Assembly: GCA_900771325.1 (NCBI GenBank)
Contig: CAAGNN010000012.1
Location: 1-20,759 of the forward strand
Direction of reading: 5' to 3'
Origin: Kiritimatiellia bacterium
GTDB taxonomy: Bacteria > Verrucomicrobiota > Kiritimatiellia > RFP12 > DVOR01
DNA length: 20,759 bases
Shown piece by piece: positions 1 to 10,196 of the stretch. Numbering within the stretch: the stretch's first letter is position 1; every line of letters begins with the position of its first letter. Under the pieces are notes generated by a model. It saw only the letters and a list, made by a program, of their open reading frames with translations, had not been told where the DNA came from and did no database searches. The translations under genes were made by a program, and so were the position numbers.

Positions 1-3484
<3,484 letters not shown>

Positions 3485-3515
3485 CTTCTGCCCTTCTGTT
3501 AAGGTTCCTATGCCA

Positions 3516-3533
3516 TTGCAAGCCGCGTGCCAA
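3516..3533 (-). promoter_or_regulatory. Sigma-54 (-24/-12) promoter of gltB
   Basis: Read on the minus strand the site is TTGGCACG-CGGC-TTGCAA. It matches the sigma-54 consensus YTGGCACG-N4-TTGCW at every defined base, with GG (3531-3530) and GC (3519-3518) separated by exactly 10 bases. Transcription would start near 3506, giving a leader of about 22 bases before the gltB ATG at 3484. Sigma-54 promoters need an upstream activator; any binding site must lie inside the 3' end of the transposase gene, because only 72 bases separate the two genes. A 9-bp inverted repeat (CTGCCCTTC at 3488-3496, GAAGGGCAG at 3539-3547) brackets the promoter; its meaning is unknown. Confidence 0.88.
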
Positions 3534-3556
3534 TGGCCGAAGGGCAGGGCAGAGCG

Positions 3557-4513
3557 TCAGCTGGCTTCGGCAAAGATGGCCTCTTCCATCTCCTTGGCCA
3601 GGGCGTTCAGGCGGAGGCAGCGGCGGCGCATTTCGCCGGTATCTTCGCGGTGGATAGGCTCAGGGAAGAGGAAGAGGGTCAGCAGGCGGCCCTCGGAGGT
3701 GAGGTCCTGCGCGGCTTGGCCGGCCGGGTGCCAGTGGGGCGCGTAGGCCTCCGGGGTCAGGACGATGAGGCTACCGCCCTGGGCGAGGATGAGCTCGCGG
3801 GCGCGCTGCTCGGCCTTGGAGAACCAGGTGCCCACGGCCACCATCCCCGGCCGCCAACGGCCATAGAAGGCCTCCATCCGCGTCCACTCTGGCGTGCCGG
3901 GCGCAACCTGCCGCGAGAGCTGCACTGCCACCAGCGCCGGCTCCTCGAGGAGCTCCAAGTCCCCCACCGCCGTGGCCGTGCGCCCCTGGCCCAGGCGCCA
4001 ATGATTCGCCACCTGCTGCGGCGTGAAGCGCTCCCGCGCCGCCGAGCGCACCAGCGCCATCTGCGGATTGGTGAGGATGTAATTGGCAAAGGTGGGCAGG
4101 CGATCGGGGCGTTTGACGACAATATCGTGGAAGGTGGGCTCCAAGAGCGGCTCAGGGATGCCGGCGAAGCGGCGATAGCAGCCATTGAGCTGGCGGATGA
4201 GGAGGTTCACATATTGGGGCAGGGAGTGGCGCTCAGGATGGGTGTTTAGGCGGAAGAGCAGGTGCAGGTGGTCGGGCATAATGACGTAGGGCGTAATGCT
4301 CTCCAGGCCGGGGGAGTTGTGAAAAAAGGCCCAGATTTCCGTGTGCAGCAGCTCGGTGAGGGGCGTGCGGCGCTGCAGGCCCGGGGCGTGAGGGTCGAGG
4401 TAAACCAGGGGCGGCCGGCCGGGAAAGCGCTTGAGGGTCACCATATAGTAATAAGGCAGGCGGTAATCAAAGCCGTAAAGGCGCCCGGTGCGGAAGTGTT
4501 CGTAGAGAGGCAT
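3557..4513 (-). CDS. REP-associated tyrosine (Y1/HUH) transposase-like protein with extra C-terminal domain
   Basis: Single-strand DNA transposase of the IS200/RAYT type, expected to nick and rejoin hairpin-bearing DNA. The protein has 318 residues from the ATG at 4513. The HUH motif is His82-Leu-His84 in VIMPDHLHLLF; the probable catalytic tyrosine is Tyr145 in NYILTNPQ, matching the Y-x-x-x-NP pattern of the family. Residues about 185-318 go beyond the short HUH fold: they read GTWFSKAEQRAR, GGSLIVLTPE, EGRLLTLFLFP and RCLRLNALA. I think this is a Rossmann-like domain resembling DprA/SLOG proteins, but that is a resemblance, not proof. The frame is open 22 codons further upstream, yet a -10 box (TACACT) lies inside that extension, so I chose 4513. 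No Shine-Dalgarno sequence is visible, suggesting a leaderless message. It lies between gltB and glnN, with inverted REP-like palindromes just upstream. There is no second transposase gene and no IS ends, as expected for a domesticated RAYT. Confidence 0.85.
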   Translation of the reverse strand: MPLYEHFRTGRLYGFDYRLPYYYMVTLKRFPGRPPLVYLDPHAPGLQRRTPLTELLHTEIWAFFHNSPGLESITPYVIMPDHLHLLFRLNTHPERHSLPQYVNLLIRQLNGCYRRFAGIPEPLLEPTFHDIVVKRPDRLPTFANYILTNPQMALVRSAARERFTPQQVANHWRLGQGRTATAVGDLELLEEPALVAVQLSRQVAPGTPEWTRMEAFYGRWRPGMVAVGTWFSKAEQRARELILAQGGSLIVLTPEAYAPHWHPAGQAAQDLTSEGRLLTLFLFPEPIHREDTGEMRRRCLRLNALAKEMEEAIFAEAS

Positions 4514-4519
4514 AGGCTT

Positions 4520-4548
4520 AGTGTAGCACAGCGGCTGTGGCGTGAAAA
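4520..4548 (-). promoter_or_regulatory. Probable sigma-70 promoter of the Y1 transposase gene
   Basis: On the minus strand, TTTTCA (4548-4543) is followed after 17 bases by TACACT (4525-4520); four of six -35 positions and five of six -10 positions fit the consensus. Only six bases separate TACACT from the ATG at 4513, so transcription would begin at or next to the start codon. Confidence 0.55.
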
Positions 4549-4554
4549 GCACCT

Positions 4555-4798
4555 CGCGCCGCCGAGGCCGGCGGCACACGGAAAAAAAGCCCTTGCTTGG
4601 CTGAGGTGGAGCACGCGGCCAAAGGCGGAAAGCACAAGGCCAAGAATGGGAGGGGCGCTAGCCAAGTGGGGTGGCGCACGGCTAGTGGAGGCCGATTGGC
4701 CTCTCAAGAAGGCTTTGGAGCGGATTTTGCCTTGGCCCCGCCGCACACATTGGCCCGGCCAGTCTTCTCTTCTGTGTGCCGCCGGCCTCGGCGGCGCG
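4555..4798. repeat. Pair of perfect 25-bp inverted repeats, each a REP-like hairpin, enclosing 194 bp
   Basis: The 25 bases at 4555-4579 are the exact reverse complement of 4774-4798. Each arm is itself a hairpin: GCCGCCG-AGGC-CGGCGGC at 4558-4575 and GCCGCCG-GCCT-CGGCGGC at 4778-4795 (7-bp stem, 4-base loop). The enclosed segment contains another hairpin (GAGGCC-GATT-GGCCTC, 4688-4703) and a CTAGCC/GGCTAG pair (4658-4663, 4680-4685), but no convincing gene. The arrangement, two REP-like palindromes in opposite orientation beside a Y1 transposase gene, is that of a BIME/REPIN flanking a RAYT. That link is inference. Confidence 0.8.
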
Positions 4799-4890
4799 GG
4801 GGGCGGGGATTACACTTTTGGAAAGGGGCAAGGGGCGGGCTTACGAAAATGTAAAGGCGGGCCAACAGAGCACTCGCCCCGGGTGGAGGG

Positions 4891-4978
4891 TGGACCCGGG
4901 GCGGGTTGAGCTTGGACCCGGGGCGGATGCGAGGTGGACCCGGGGCGGGTTGGCCTCGGACCTGGGGCGGGTGGATTT
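4891..4978. repeat. Four tandem 22-bp GC-rich units upstream of the glnN sigma-54 promoter
   Basis: Units start at 4891, 4913, 4935 and 4957, exactly 22 bases apart, each beginning (T/C)GGACC(C/T)GGGGCGG. An inverted half-unit (CGCCCCGGGT) occurs at 4875-4884. The array ends 22 bases before the TTGGCACG of the sigma-54 promoter, i.e. about -50 to -135 from the expected start, where enhancer-binding activators usually sit. Its period is close to two helical turns, so repeated sites would face the same side of the DNA. A second array of the same type lies at 15299-15408. Confidence 0.85.
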
Positions 4979-4999
4979 TTGGGTGGGTGCGGGGTGGGT

Positions 5000-5017
5000 T
5001 TGGCACGGGGGTTGCAA
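5000..5017 (+). promoter_or_regulatory. Sigma-54 (-24/-12) promoter of glnN
   Basis: TTGGCACG-GGGG-TTGCAA fits the YTGGCACG-N4-TTGCW consensus fully; GG (5002-5003) and GC (5014-5015) are 10 bases apart. The predicted start is near 5026, leaving a leader of about 46 bases that contains GGAGAAG just before the ATG at 5072. It is nearly identical to the gltB promoter on the other strand, differing only in the N4 spacer. Confidence 0.92.
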
Positions 5018-5071
5018 TAGGCAGCCAAAGAGCGGGACATTCCCGCCCATCCGATAGACCCCGGAGAAGTT

Positions 5072-7135
5072 ATGGACAATACGGCAATCGATTACGGTGC
5101 AGACGTTTTCAACGAGAGCGTGATGCGCGAGTATTTGGCGAAGGACACGGTGGAGAATCTGCTCCACACGATTAATGACCACGCGCCTTTGGATCCCTCC
5201 ATCGCCAACGATGTGGCGCACGCGATGAAGCAGTGGGCGATGGCGCGCGGGGCGACGCACTTTACGCACTGGTTCCAGCCGCTGACGGGGAGCACCGCCG
5301 AGAAGCACGATGCCTTCTTTGAGCCGACGGGGGTGGGCAAGACGATTGCGCGCTTCTCGGGCAAGAACTTGATTATGGGCGAACCGGATGCTTCGAGCTT
5401 CCCCTCGGGCGGGCTGCGCTGCACCTTTGAGGCGCGCGGCTACACGGCTTGGGATGTGACGAGCCCGGCCTTCATCAAGCGCCACGCCAATGGCGCCACG
5501 CTCTGCATTCCCACCGTCTTCTGCTCTTACACCGGCGAAGTGCTCGATAAGAAGACCCCGCTGCTGCGCTCGATGCAGGCGATGGATAAGGCGGTGCAGA
5601 AGCTGATGGCCTGCTTCGGCGAGACGGGCGGCCACGCGGTCTGCACGTTGGGGCCGGAGCAGGAGTACTTCCTGATTGACAAGAAGTTCTACTTGGAGCG
5701 GCCGGACCTCATCCAGTGCGGGCGGACGCTCTTCGGGGCTCCGCCGGCGCGCCACCAGCAGCTGGAGGACCACTACTTTGGCTCCATCAAGCCGCGGATT
5801 ATCGCCTTTATGGAGGACGTGGAGCAGGAGCTCTGGCGTCTGGGCATCCCGGCCAAGACCCGCCACAACGAGGTGGCTCCCGCGCAGTTCGAGCTCGCGC
5901 CGATGTTCGAGGAGCTGAACCTGGCCGTGGACCACAATATGCTGACGATGGAGGTGCTGCGCAACGTGGCCGAGCGCCACGGGCTGGTCTGCCTGCTGCA
6001 CGAGAAGCCCTTCGCCGGCGTGAATGGCTCGGGCAAGCACAACAACTGGTCGGTGGCCTACAACGGCAAGAACCTGCTCGACCCCGGGACCAATCCGCAG
6101 GAGAACGCGATCTTCCTGGCGGTGCTCGCCTCGGTCATCCGCGCGATTGACTTGCACGCCGACATTCTGCGCTCGGCCACGGCCGGCGCGGGCAACGACC
6201 ACCGTCTGGGCGCAAACGAAGCGCCGCCCTCGATTATCTCGATCTTCCTGGGCGCGGAGCTCACGGGCGTGATCGAGCGCATCGAGAAGGGGGCTTCGGC
6301 CAAGAGCGGCAAGGCGCAGGCGATGCGCATTGGCGTGGATACGCTGCCGACCATCTCGCGCGATACGACCGACCGCAACCGCACCTCGCCCTTCGCCTTC
6401 ACCGGCAACAAGTTCGAGTTCCGCGCGCCGGGCTCGAGCCAGAACTGCGCGGGCATCTGCATGGTGCTCAATACGATCGTGGCCGAGTCGGTCTCCGAGA
6501 TTGCCGACGCGATTGCCAAGCTGCCCAAGAGCAAGTTCAACGAGGGGCTGCAGAAGATCATCCAGGCGATTATCAAGGACCACAAGCGCGTCATCTTCAA
6601 TGGCGATGGCTACTCCGAAGCGTGGGTGGCCGAGGCCGAGAAGCGGGGTCTGCCCAACCTGCGCACCACGCCCGAGGCGCTCAAGCCGATGCTCGAGAAG
6701 CGCAACCTCGACCTCTTCTCCAAGCAGGGCGTGCTGATGCCCACGGAGATGGAGAGCCGCTACGATGTCTTTATGGAAGAGTATGCCCGCAAGGTCGTCA
6801 TCGAGGGGCGTGTGGCCCTCGAGATGGCCCGCAGTATGATCGAGCCCTCAGCCACCGCCGAGTTCGGCGCGGTCTGCAAGGCCGTGGCCGAAGCGAAGGC
6901 CGCCGGCGTCAAGCACGGCATCAAGGGCATTAGCGACGTGGCCGAGACCCTCGGCAAGGGGCTCGACGAGGTGCACATCCAGTGCGCCGCCCTCGAGAAG
7001 GCCCTCGCCAAGAAGCCCGCCGACATCCTCGATGCGATGGGCAAGCTGCGCAAGGCGGTCGACAAACTCGAGGAGGATGTCGACGACGCCCGCTGGCCGC
7101 TGCCGAAGTATCGGGATATGCTGTTTGTCTACTAA
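5072..7135 (+). CDS. glnN: Type III glutamine synthetase (GSIII)
   Basis: ATP-dependent ligation of ammonia to glutamate, giving glutamine; cytosolic. At 687 residues it has the length of the GSIII class (about 700), not GSI (about 470). Class signatures are clear: LGPEQEYF (residues about 193-200), RHNEVAPAQFELAP, GVNGSGKHNNWS (Gly319 to Asn325 region), GAGNDHRLGANEAPPSIISIFLG in pieces, and TSPFAFTGNKFEFRAPGSSQN in pieces. These cover the ATP, glutamate and metal sites. GGAGAAG lies a few bases before the ATG at 5072. The gene is preceded by a consensus sigma-54 promoter and a 22-bp tandem array, so expression probably follows nitrogen supply. It diverges from gltB and the transposase gene. 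The stop codon is followed by an array of small hairpins rather than a classical U-tract terminator. Confidence 0.97.
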   Translation: MDNTAIDYGADVFNESVMREYLAKDTVENLLHTINDHAPLDPSIANDVAHAMKQWAMARGATHFTHWFQPLTGSTAEKHDAFFEPTGVGKTIARFSGKNLIMGEPDASSFPSGGLRCTFEARGYTAWDVTSPAFIKRHANGATLCIPTVFCSYTGEVLDKKTPLLRSMQAMDKAVQKLMACFGETGGHAVCTLGPEQEYFLIDKKFYLERPDLIQCGRTLFGAPPARHQQLEDHYFGSIKPRIIAFMEDVEQELWRLGIPAKTRHNEVAPAQFELAPMFEELNLAVDHNMLTMEVLRNVAERHGLVCLLHEKPFAGVNGSGKHNNWSVAYNGKNLLDPGTNPQENAIFLAVLASVIRAIDLHADILRSATAGAGNDHRLGANEAPPSIISIFLGAELTGVIERIEKGASAKSGKAQAMRIGVDTLPTISRDTTDRNRTSPFAFTGNKFEFRAPGSSQNCAGICMVLNTIVAESVSEIADAIAKLPKSKFNEGLQKIIQAIIKDHKRVIFNGDGYSEAWVAEAEKRGLPNLRTTPEALKPMLEKRNLDLFSKQGVLMPTEMESRYDVFMEEYARKVVIEGRVALEMARSMIEPSATAEFGAVCKAVAEAKAAGVKHGIKGISDVAETLGKGLDEVHIQCAALEKALAKKPADILDAMGKLRKAVDKLEEDVDDARWPLPKYRDMLFVY

Positions 7136-7136
7136 T

Positions 7137-7315
7137 GCGGGCTAACGCCCGCGAGAGGTGGCGCGGCTTGGCCGCGCCGTGAGAGCGGCCAAGCCGCTCG
7201 GAGAGGAGCCGCCAGAGGCGGCGCGAGGGGTGCCCAAGGGCACGAAGGGCCCCTCACGGGGCGCAAGCCCCACCTCTCGGGCCCTCCGGGCCCACTTCAC
7301 GGCGGCAAAGCCGCC
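7137..7315. repeat. Array of eight consecutive short hairpins in the glnN-purF intergenic region
   Basis: Hairpin stems (stem/loop/stem): 7137-7152 GCGGGC/taac; 7160-7178 GGCGCGGC/ttg; 7183-7199 GAGCGGC/caa; 7208-7222 GCCGCC/aga; 7230-7243 GTGCCC/aa; 7258-7271 GGGGC/gcaa; 7279-7293 GGGCCC/tcc; 7301-7315 GGCGGC/aaa. The linkers in the left half are GAGAGGT- or GCGAGGG-like and those in the right half are their complements; GAGAGGTG (7153-7160) and CACCTCTC (7271-7278) match exactly as an inverted repeat. No stem is followed by a T tract, so a plain terminator role is unlikely for any single one. Confidence 0.85.
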
Positions 7316-7345
7316 CCCTCACGCGAGCGAGCGGAGCGAGCGAGT

Positions 7346-9082
7346 ATGAGCGATAGCATCAAGCACGAATGCGGGGTGGCGCTCTTGCGGTTGCGCAAGG
7401 ACGCCGCCTATTATGAACGGAAGTACGAGACGCGCTCGTTCGGCTTCCAGAAGGTGGCGCTGATGCTCGAGAAGCAGCACAACCGCGGGCAGGACGGCGC
7501 GGGGCTCGCCTCGCTCCATCTCCTGCCCGAGCAAGGGCGGCCGTGCTACGACCTCGAGAAGTCGTGCGCGCAGTTGCCCTTGGCGGATTTGCTCACGCGC
7601 TGTAGCAAGCGGTTGGAGGAAGACCCCCTCGCCTTTCGCGGGGAGGTCTTTTTGGGTCATCTGCGCTATGCCACCTTCGGGCGGCACGAGCTCTCGGCCT
7701 GCCACCCGTTCGTGCGCGAGAGCGCCTTCCTCGATCGGCTGCTCATCCTGGCCGGGAACTTCAACCTGACTGACACGCACGAGCTCTCCGAGGCGCTCGC
7801 CGCCGGCGGCCACCACCTCTCGAGCAAGGCCGACGGGGCCATCATCCTGCAATGCATCGCCCACGCCCTCGAGCACGAGCGCTCGCTCTACGGCAACTTC
7901 CGGGGGCTCAAGCCCATCCTGCGCAGCGCCACGGAGAAGTTCGACGGCGCCTTCGTCCTCTGCGGCATCCTCGGCGACGGCTCGGCCTTCGCGCTGCGCG
8001 ACGCGAACGGCATCCGCCCGGCCTACTACTACTTCGACGACGAGGTGGCCGTGGTGGCCAGCGAGCGTCCGGCCATCCAGGCGGCCTTCAACTGCGCCAC
8101 CGGCGAAGTGCGCGAGTTGCCCCCCGGCAAGGCGATGATCATCCACCCCGATGGCGAGGTGGAGCTGGTCGATTGCCTGGACCCCAAACCGCGGCGCGCG
8201 TGCGTCTTCGAGCGCATCTACTTCTCGCGCGCCAACGATGCCGAGATCCACGCCGAGCGCAAGCACCTGGGCCACGCCCTCGTCCCCCAACTCGTCCGCG
8301 CGCTCAATGGCGACCTGGAGAACGCCTTCGTCAGCTACATCCCCAACTCCGCGCAGGTCTGCTTCCACGGGCTGCTGGAGGCGCTCCTGGCGGTGGCGCT
8401 GCACGATGGCCACACTGTCCGCTTCGGCCAGGTGGCGGTGAAGGACGCGAAGTTCCGCACCTTTATCTCCGACGTGCAGGCCCGCAAGGAGCTGGCAATG
8501 CACGTTTATGATGTCACCTACGGCTTGGTCCGCCCCGGCTCGGATACGCTCATCGTGCTTGACGACTCGATCGTCCGCGGGAACACGATGCGCCGGGCCA
8601 TTCTGCCGATCCTCGACCGCCTGGGCCCGAAGAAGATCATCGTGGCCTCCTCGGCTCCGCCCATCCTCTATCCCGACTGCTACGGCATCGATATGGCCAC
8701 GCTCAATGAGCTGGTGGCCTTCAACGCCCTCATCCTCTGCCTCAAGGAGATTGGCCGCGAGGCCGCCCTCGCCGAGGCCTACGAGAGCGCCAAGCACCAG
8801 CTCACCCTCCCGCCCGAGCGCCAGCACAACGTCCTGAGCACCCTCTACAACCTCGTCCCCTTGGCCGACCTTATCGAGGCCATCACCCGCCTGCTCACCC
8901 CCGAGGGTCTGCGCGCCGAGGTGCAGGTGGTCTTCCAGACCATCGACGACCTCCACCGCTGCTGCCCGAACCACTTGGGCGACTGGTACTTCACCGGCGA
9001 CTATCCCACCCCCGGCGGCAACCAGGTGGTCAATCGCGCCCTGGTGAACTATATGGAAAACCGCAATGAACGCGCTTACTGA
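7346..9082 (+). CDS. purF: Amidophosphoribosyltransferase (PurF family)
   Basis: First committed step of purine synthesis: glutamine amide plus PRPP give phosphoribosylamine. The N-terminal class II amidotransferase begins at KHECGVALL, so the nucleophile would be Cys9 after removal of eight residues; NRGQDGAG and GHLRYATFG follow. The PRPP-binding loop is VLDDSIVRGNT at residues 404-414. The 578-residue protein is longer than the roughly 500-residue E. coli type, and its tail GDWYFTGDYPTPGGN...NERAY is the form I associate with Bacteroidetes-type PurF proteins found beside carA and carB. The start follows a GGAG at 7333-7336. It is the first gene of a four-gene operon and its end overlaps carA by 17 bases. 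No promoter is obvious in the hairpin array upstream, so readthrough from glnN is possible. Whether this long form is the cell's only PurF cannot be told here. Confidence 0.92.
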   Translation: MSDSIKHECGVALLRLRKDAAYYERKYETRSFGFQKVALMLEKQHNRGQDGAGLASLHLLPEQGRPCYDLEKSCAQLPLADLLTRCSKRLEEDPLAFRGEVFLGHLRYATFGRHELSACHPFVRESAFLDRLLILAGNFNLTDTHELSEALAAGGHHLSSKADGAIILQCIAHALEHERSLYGNFRGLKPILRSATEKFDGAFVLCGILGDGSAFALRDANGIRPAYYYFDDEVAVVASERPAIQAAFNCATGEVRELPPGKAMIIHPDGEVELVDCLDPKPRRACVFERIYFSRANDAEIHAERKHLGHALVPQLVRALNGDLENAFVSYIPNSAQVCFHGLLEALLAVALHDGHTVRFGQVAVKDAKFRTFISDVQARKELAMHVYDVTYGLVRPGSDTLIVLDDSIVRGNTMRRAILPILDRLGPKKIIVASSAPPILYPDCYGIDMATLNELVAFNALILCLKEIGREAALAEAYESAKHQLTLPPERQHNVLSTLYNLVPLADLIEAITRLLTPEGLRAEVQVVFQTIDDLHRCCPNHLGDWYFTGDYPTPGGNQVVNRALVNYMENRNERAY

Positions 9083-10196
9083 GTCTCTTCGCACCCGCTG
9101 GGCGGCCGAACGCGCCCGCGCCGCCTTCCTCGCCCTGGCTGATGGCGCCGTCTTCCACGGCGTGGCCTTCGGCGCGCAGGCCGACGCCCTGGGCGAGGCC
9201 GTCTTCAACACCGGTATGTCCGGCTACCAGGAGATCCTCACCGACCCCTCTTACGCTGGGCAGTTCGTCGTGCTCACCGCCCCGGAAGTGGGCAACTACG
9301 GTTGCAACAGCGCCGATGCCGAGAGCCGCGCCCTCTTCCTGAGCGGCCTCATCGTCACCAACTGTAACGCGCCCAGCAACTTCCGCTCCGAGGAGAGCCT
9401 GGATGTTTACCTCCGGCGCGCCGGGAAGCCCGGGCTCTATGGCGTGGACACCCGCGCCCTCACCCTCCATCTGCGCAACCACGGCGCCCAGAAGGCCTAC
9501 CTCCACGTCTCCCCCGAGCCGATGAGCGAAGCGGAGGCCATTGCCAAAGCGCGCGCCTGGGAAGGGCTCGATGGGCAGGACTACGCCGCGCGCGTCACCG
9601 CCCCCGAGGCCTACGTGTGGAAAGAGCAGGGGCGCTTCGCGGTGACGGTCTACGACTTCGGCGTCAAGCGCAACATCCTGCGGTGCCTGGCCGAGGCCGG
9701 GTGCCGCGTCACGGTGGTGCCGGCCAAGACCCCGGCCGAGGAGGTGCTCGCCGCCAAGCCCGATGGCGTCTTCCTCTCCAATGGCCCGGCCGACCCCTCG
9801 GCGCTGACCTACGCGCAGGAGACCGTACGCAAACTCCTGGCAGCGAAGGTGCCGCTGATGGGCATTTGCCTGGGCCACCAGCTGCTGGGCCTGGCGTGCG
9901 GGGCGAAGTGCTCGCGCCTGCCCTTCGGCCACCACGGCTGCAACCACCCCGTCAAGAACCTGCTCGACGGCACCGTGGCCATCACCAGCCAGAACCACAA
10001 CTATGCCCTCTCCGAGCTGCCCGACTGCCTGGAGCTCACGCACGTCAACCTCAACGACGGCACCGTCGAGGGCATCCGCCACCGCACGCTCCCCGCGTGC
10101 TCGGCCCAGTTTCACCCCGAAGCCGCCCCGGGTCCCACCGAGACTCGGGCCTGGTTTAGAACCTTCCTTTCCCTGATGGAGCAGAACGCACAATGA
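9066..10196 (+). CDS. carA: Carbamoyl-phosphate synthase small subunit (glutamine amidotransferase)
   Basis: Hydrolyses glutamine and passes ammonia through a tunnel to CarB, for pyrimidine and arginine synthesis. The 376-residue length is normal. N-terminal CarA signatures are GAVFNTGMSGYQEILTDPSY-like (written here as GEAVFNTGMSGYQEIL), PEVGNYG and GLYGVDTRALT. The class I amidotransferase domain carries GICLGHQLLG with nucleophile Cys268, and QFHPEA with His350 and Glu352; GHHGCNHPVKN and SQNHNYAL are also CarA-like. The start lies inside the purF end (17-base overlap) with only a weak ribosome site, so translation is probably coupled to purF. Its stop overlaps the pyrG start as ATGA. Confidence 0.96.
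   Translation: MNALTESLRTRWAAERARAAFLALADGAVFHGVAFGAQADALGEAVFNTGMSGYQEILTDPSYAGQFVVLTAPEVGNYGCNSADAESRALFLSGLIVTNCNAPSNFRSEESLDVYLRRAGKPGLYGVDTRALTLHLRNHGAQKAYLHVSPEPMSEAEAIAKARAWEGLDGQDYAARVTAPEAYVWKEQGRFAVTVYDFGVKRNILRCLAEAGCRVTVVPAKTPAEEVLAAKPDGVFLSNGPADPSALTYAQETVRKLLAAKVPLMGICLGHQLLGLACGAKCSRLPFGHHGCNHPVKNLLDGTVAITSQNHNYALSELPDCLELTHVNLNDGTVEGIRHRTLPACSAQFHPEAAPGPTETRAWFRTFLSLMEQNAQ

Noticed and set aside
4514..4579. N-terminal extension of the transposase to 4579
   Set aside because: It would include the -10 box and part of the palindrome arm; the family-like sequence begins at MPLYEHF.
4580..4868. Small genes in the transposase-glnN gap
   Set aside because: Short frames on both strands have no ribosome site, no domain-like sequence and overlap the inverted repeats; I see only repeats and minor hairpins.
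4891..4978. CRISPR array in the 22-bp repeats
   Set aside because: Units are contiguous with only 6-8 variable bases, no unique spacers of 25-40 bases, and no cas genes.
7258..7315. Rho-independent terminator after glnN
   Set aside because: None of the hairpins is followed by a run of T; termination here cannot be supported from sequence.
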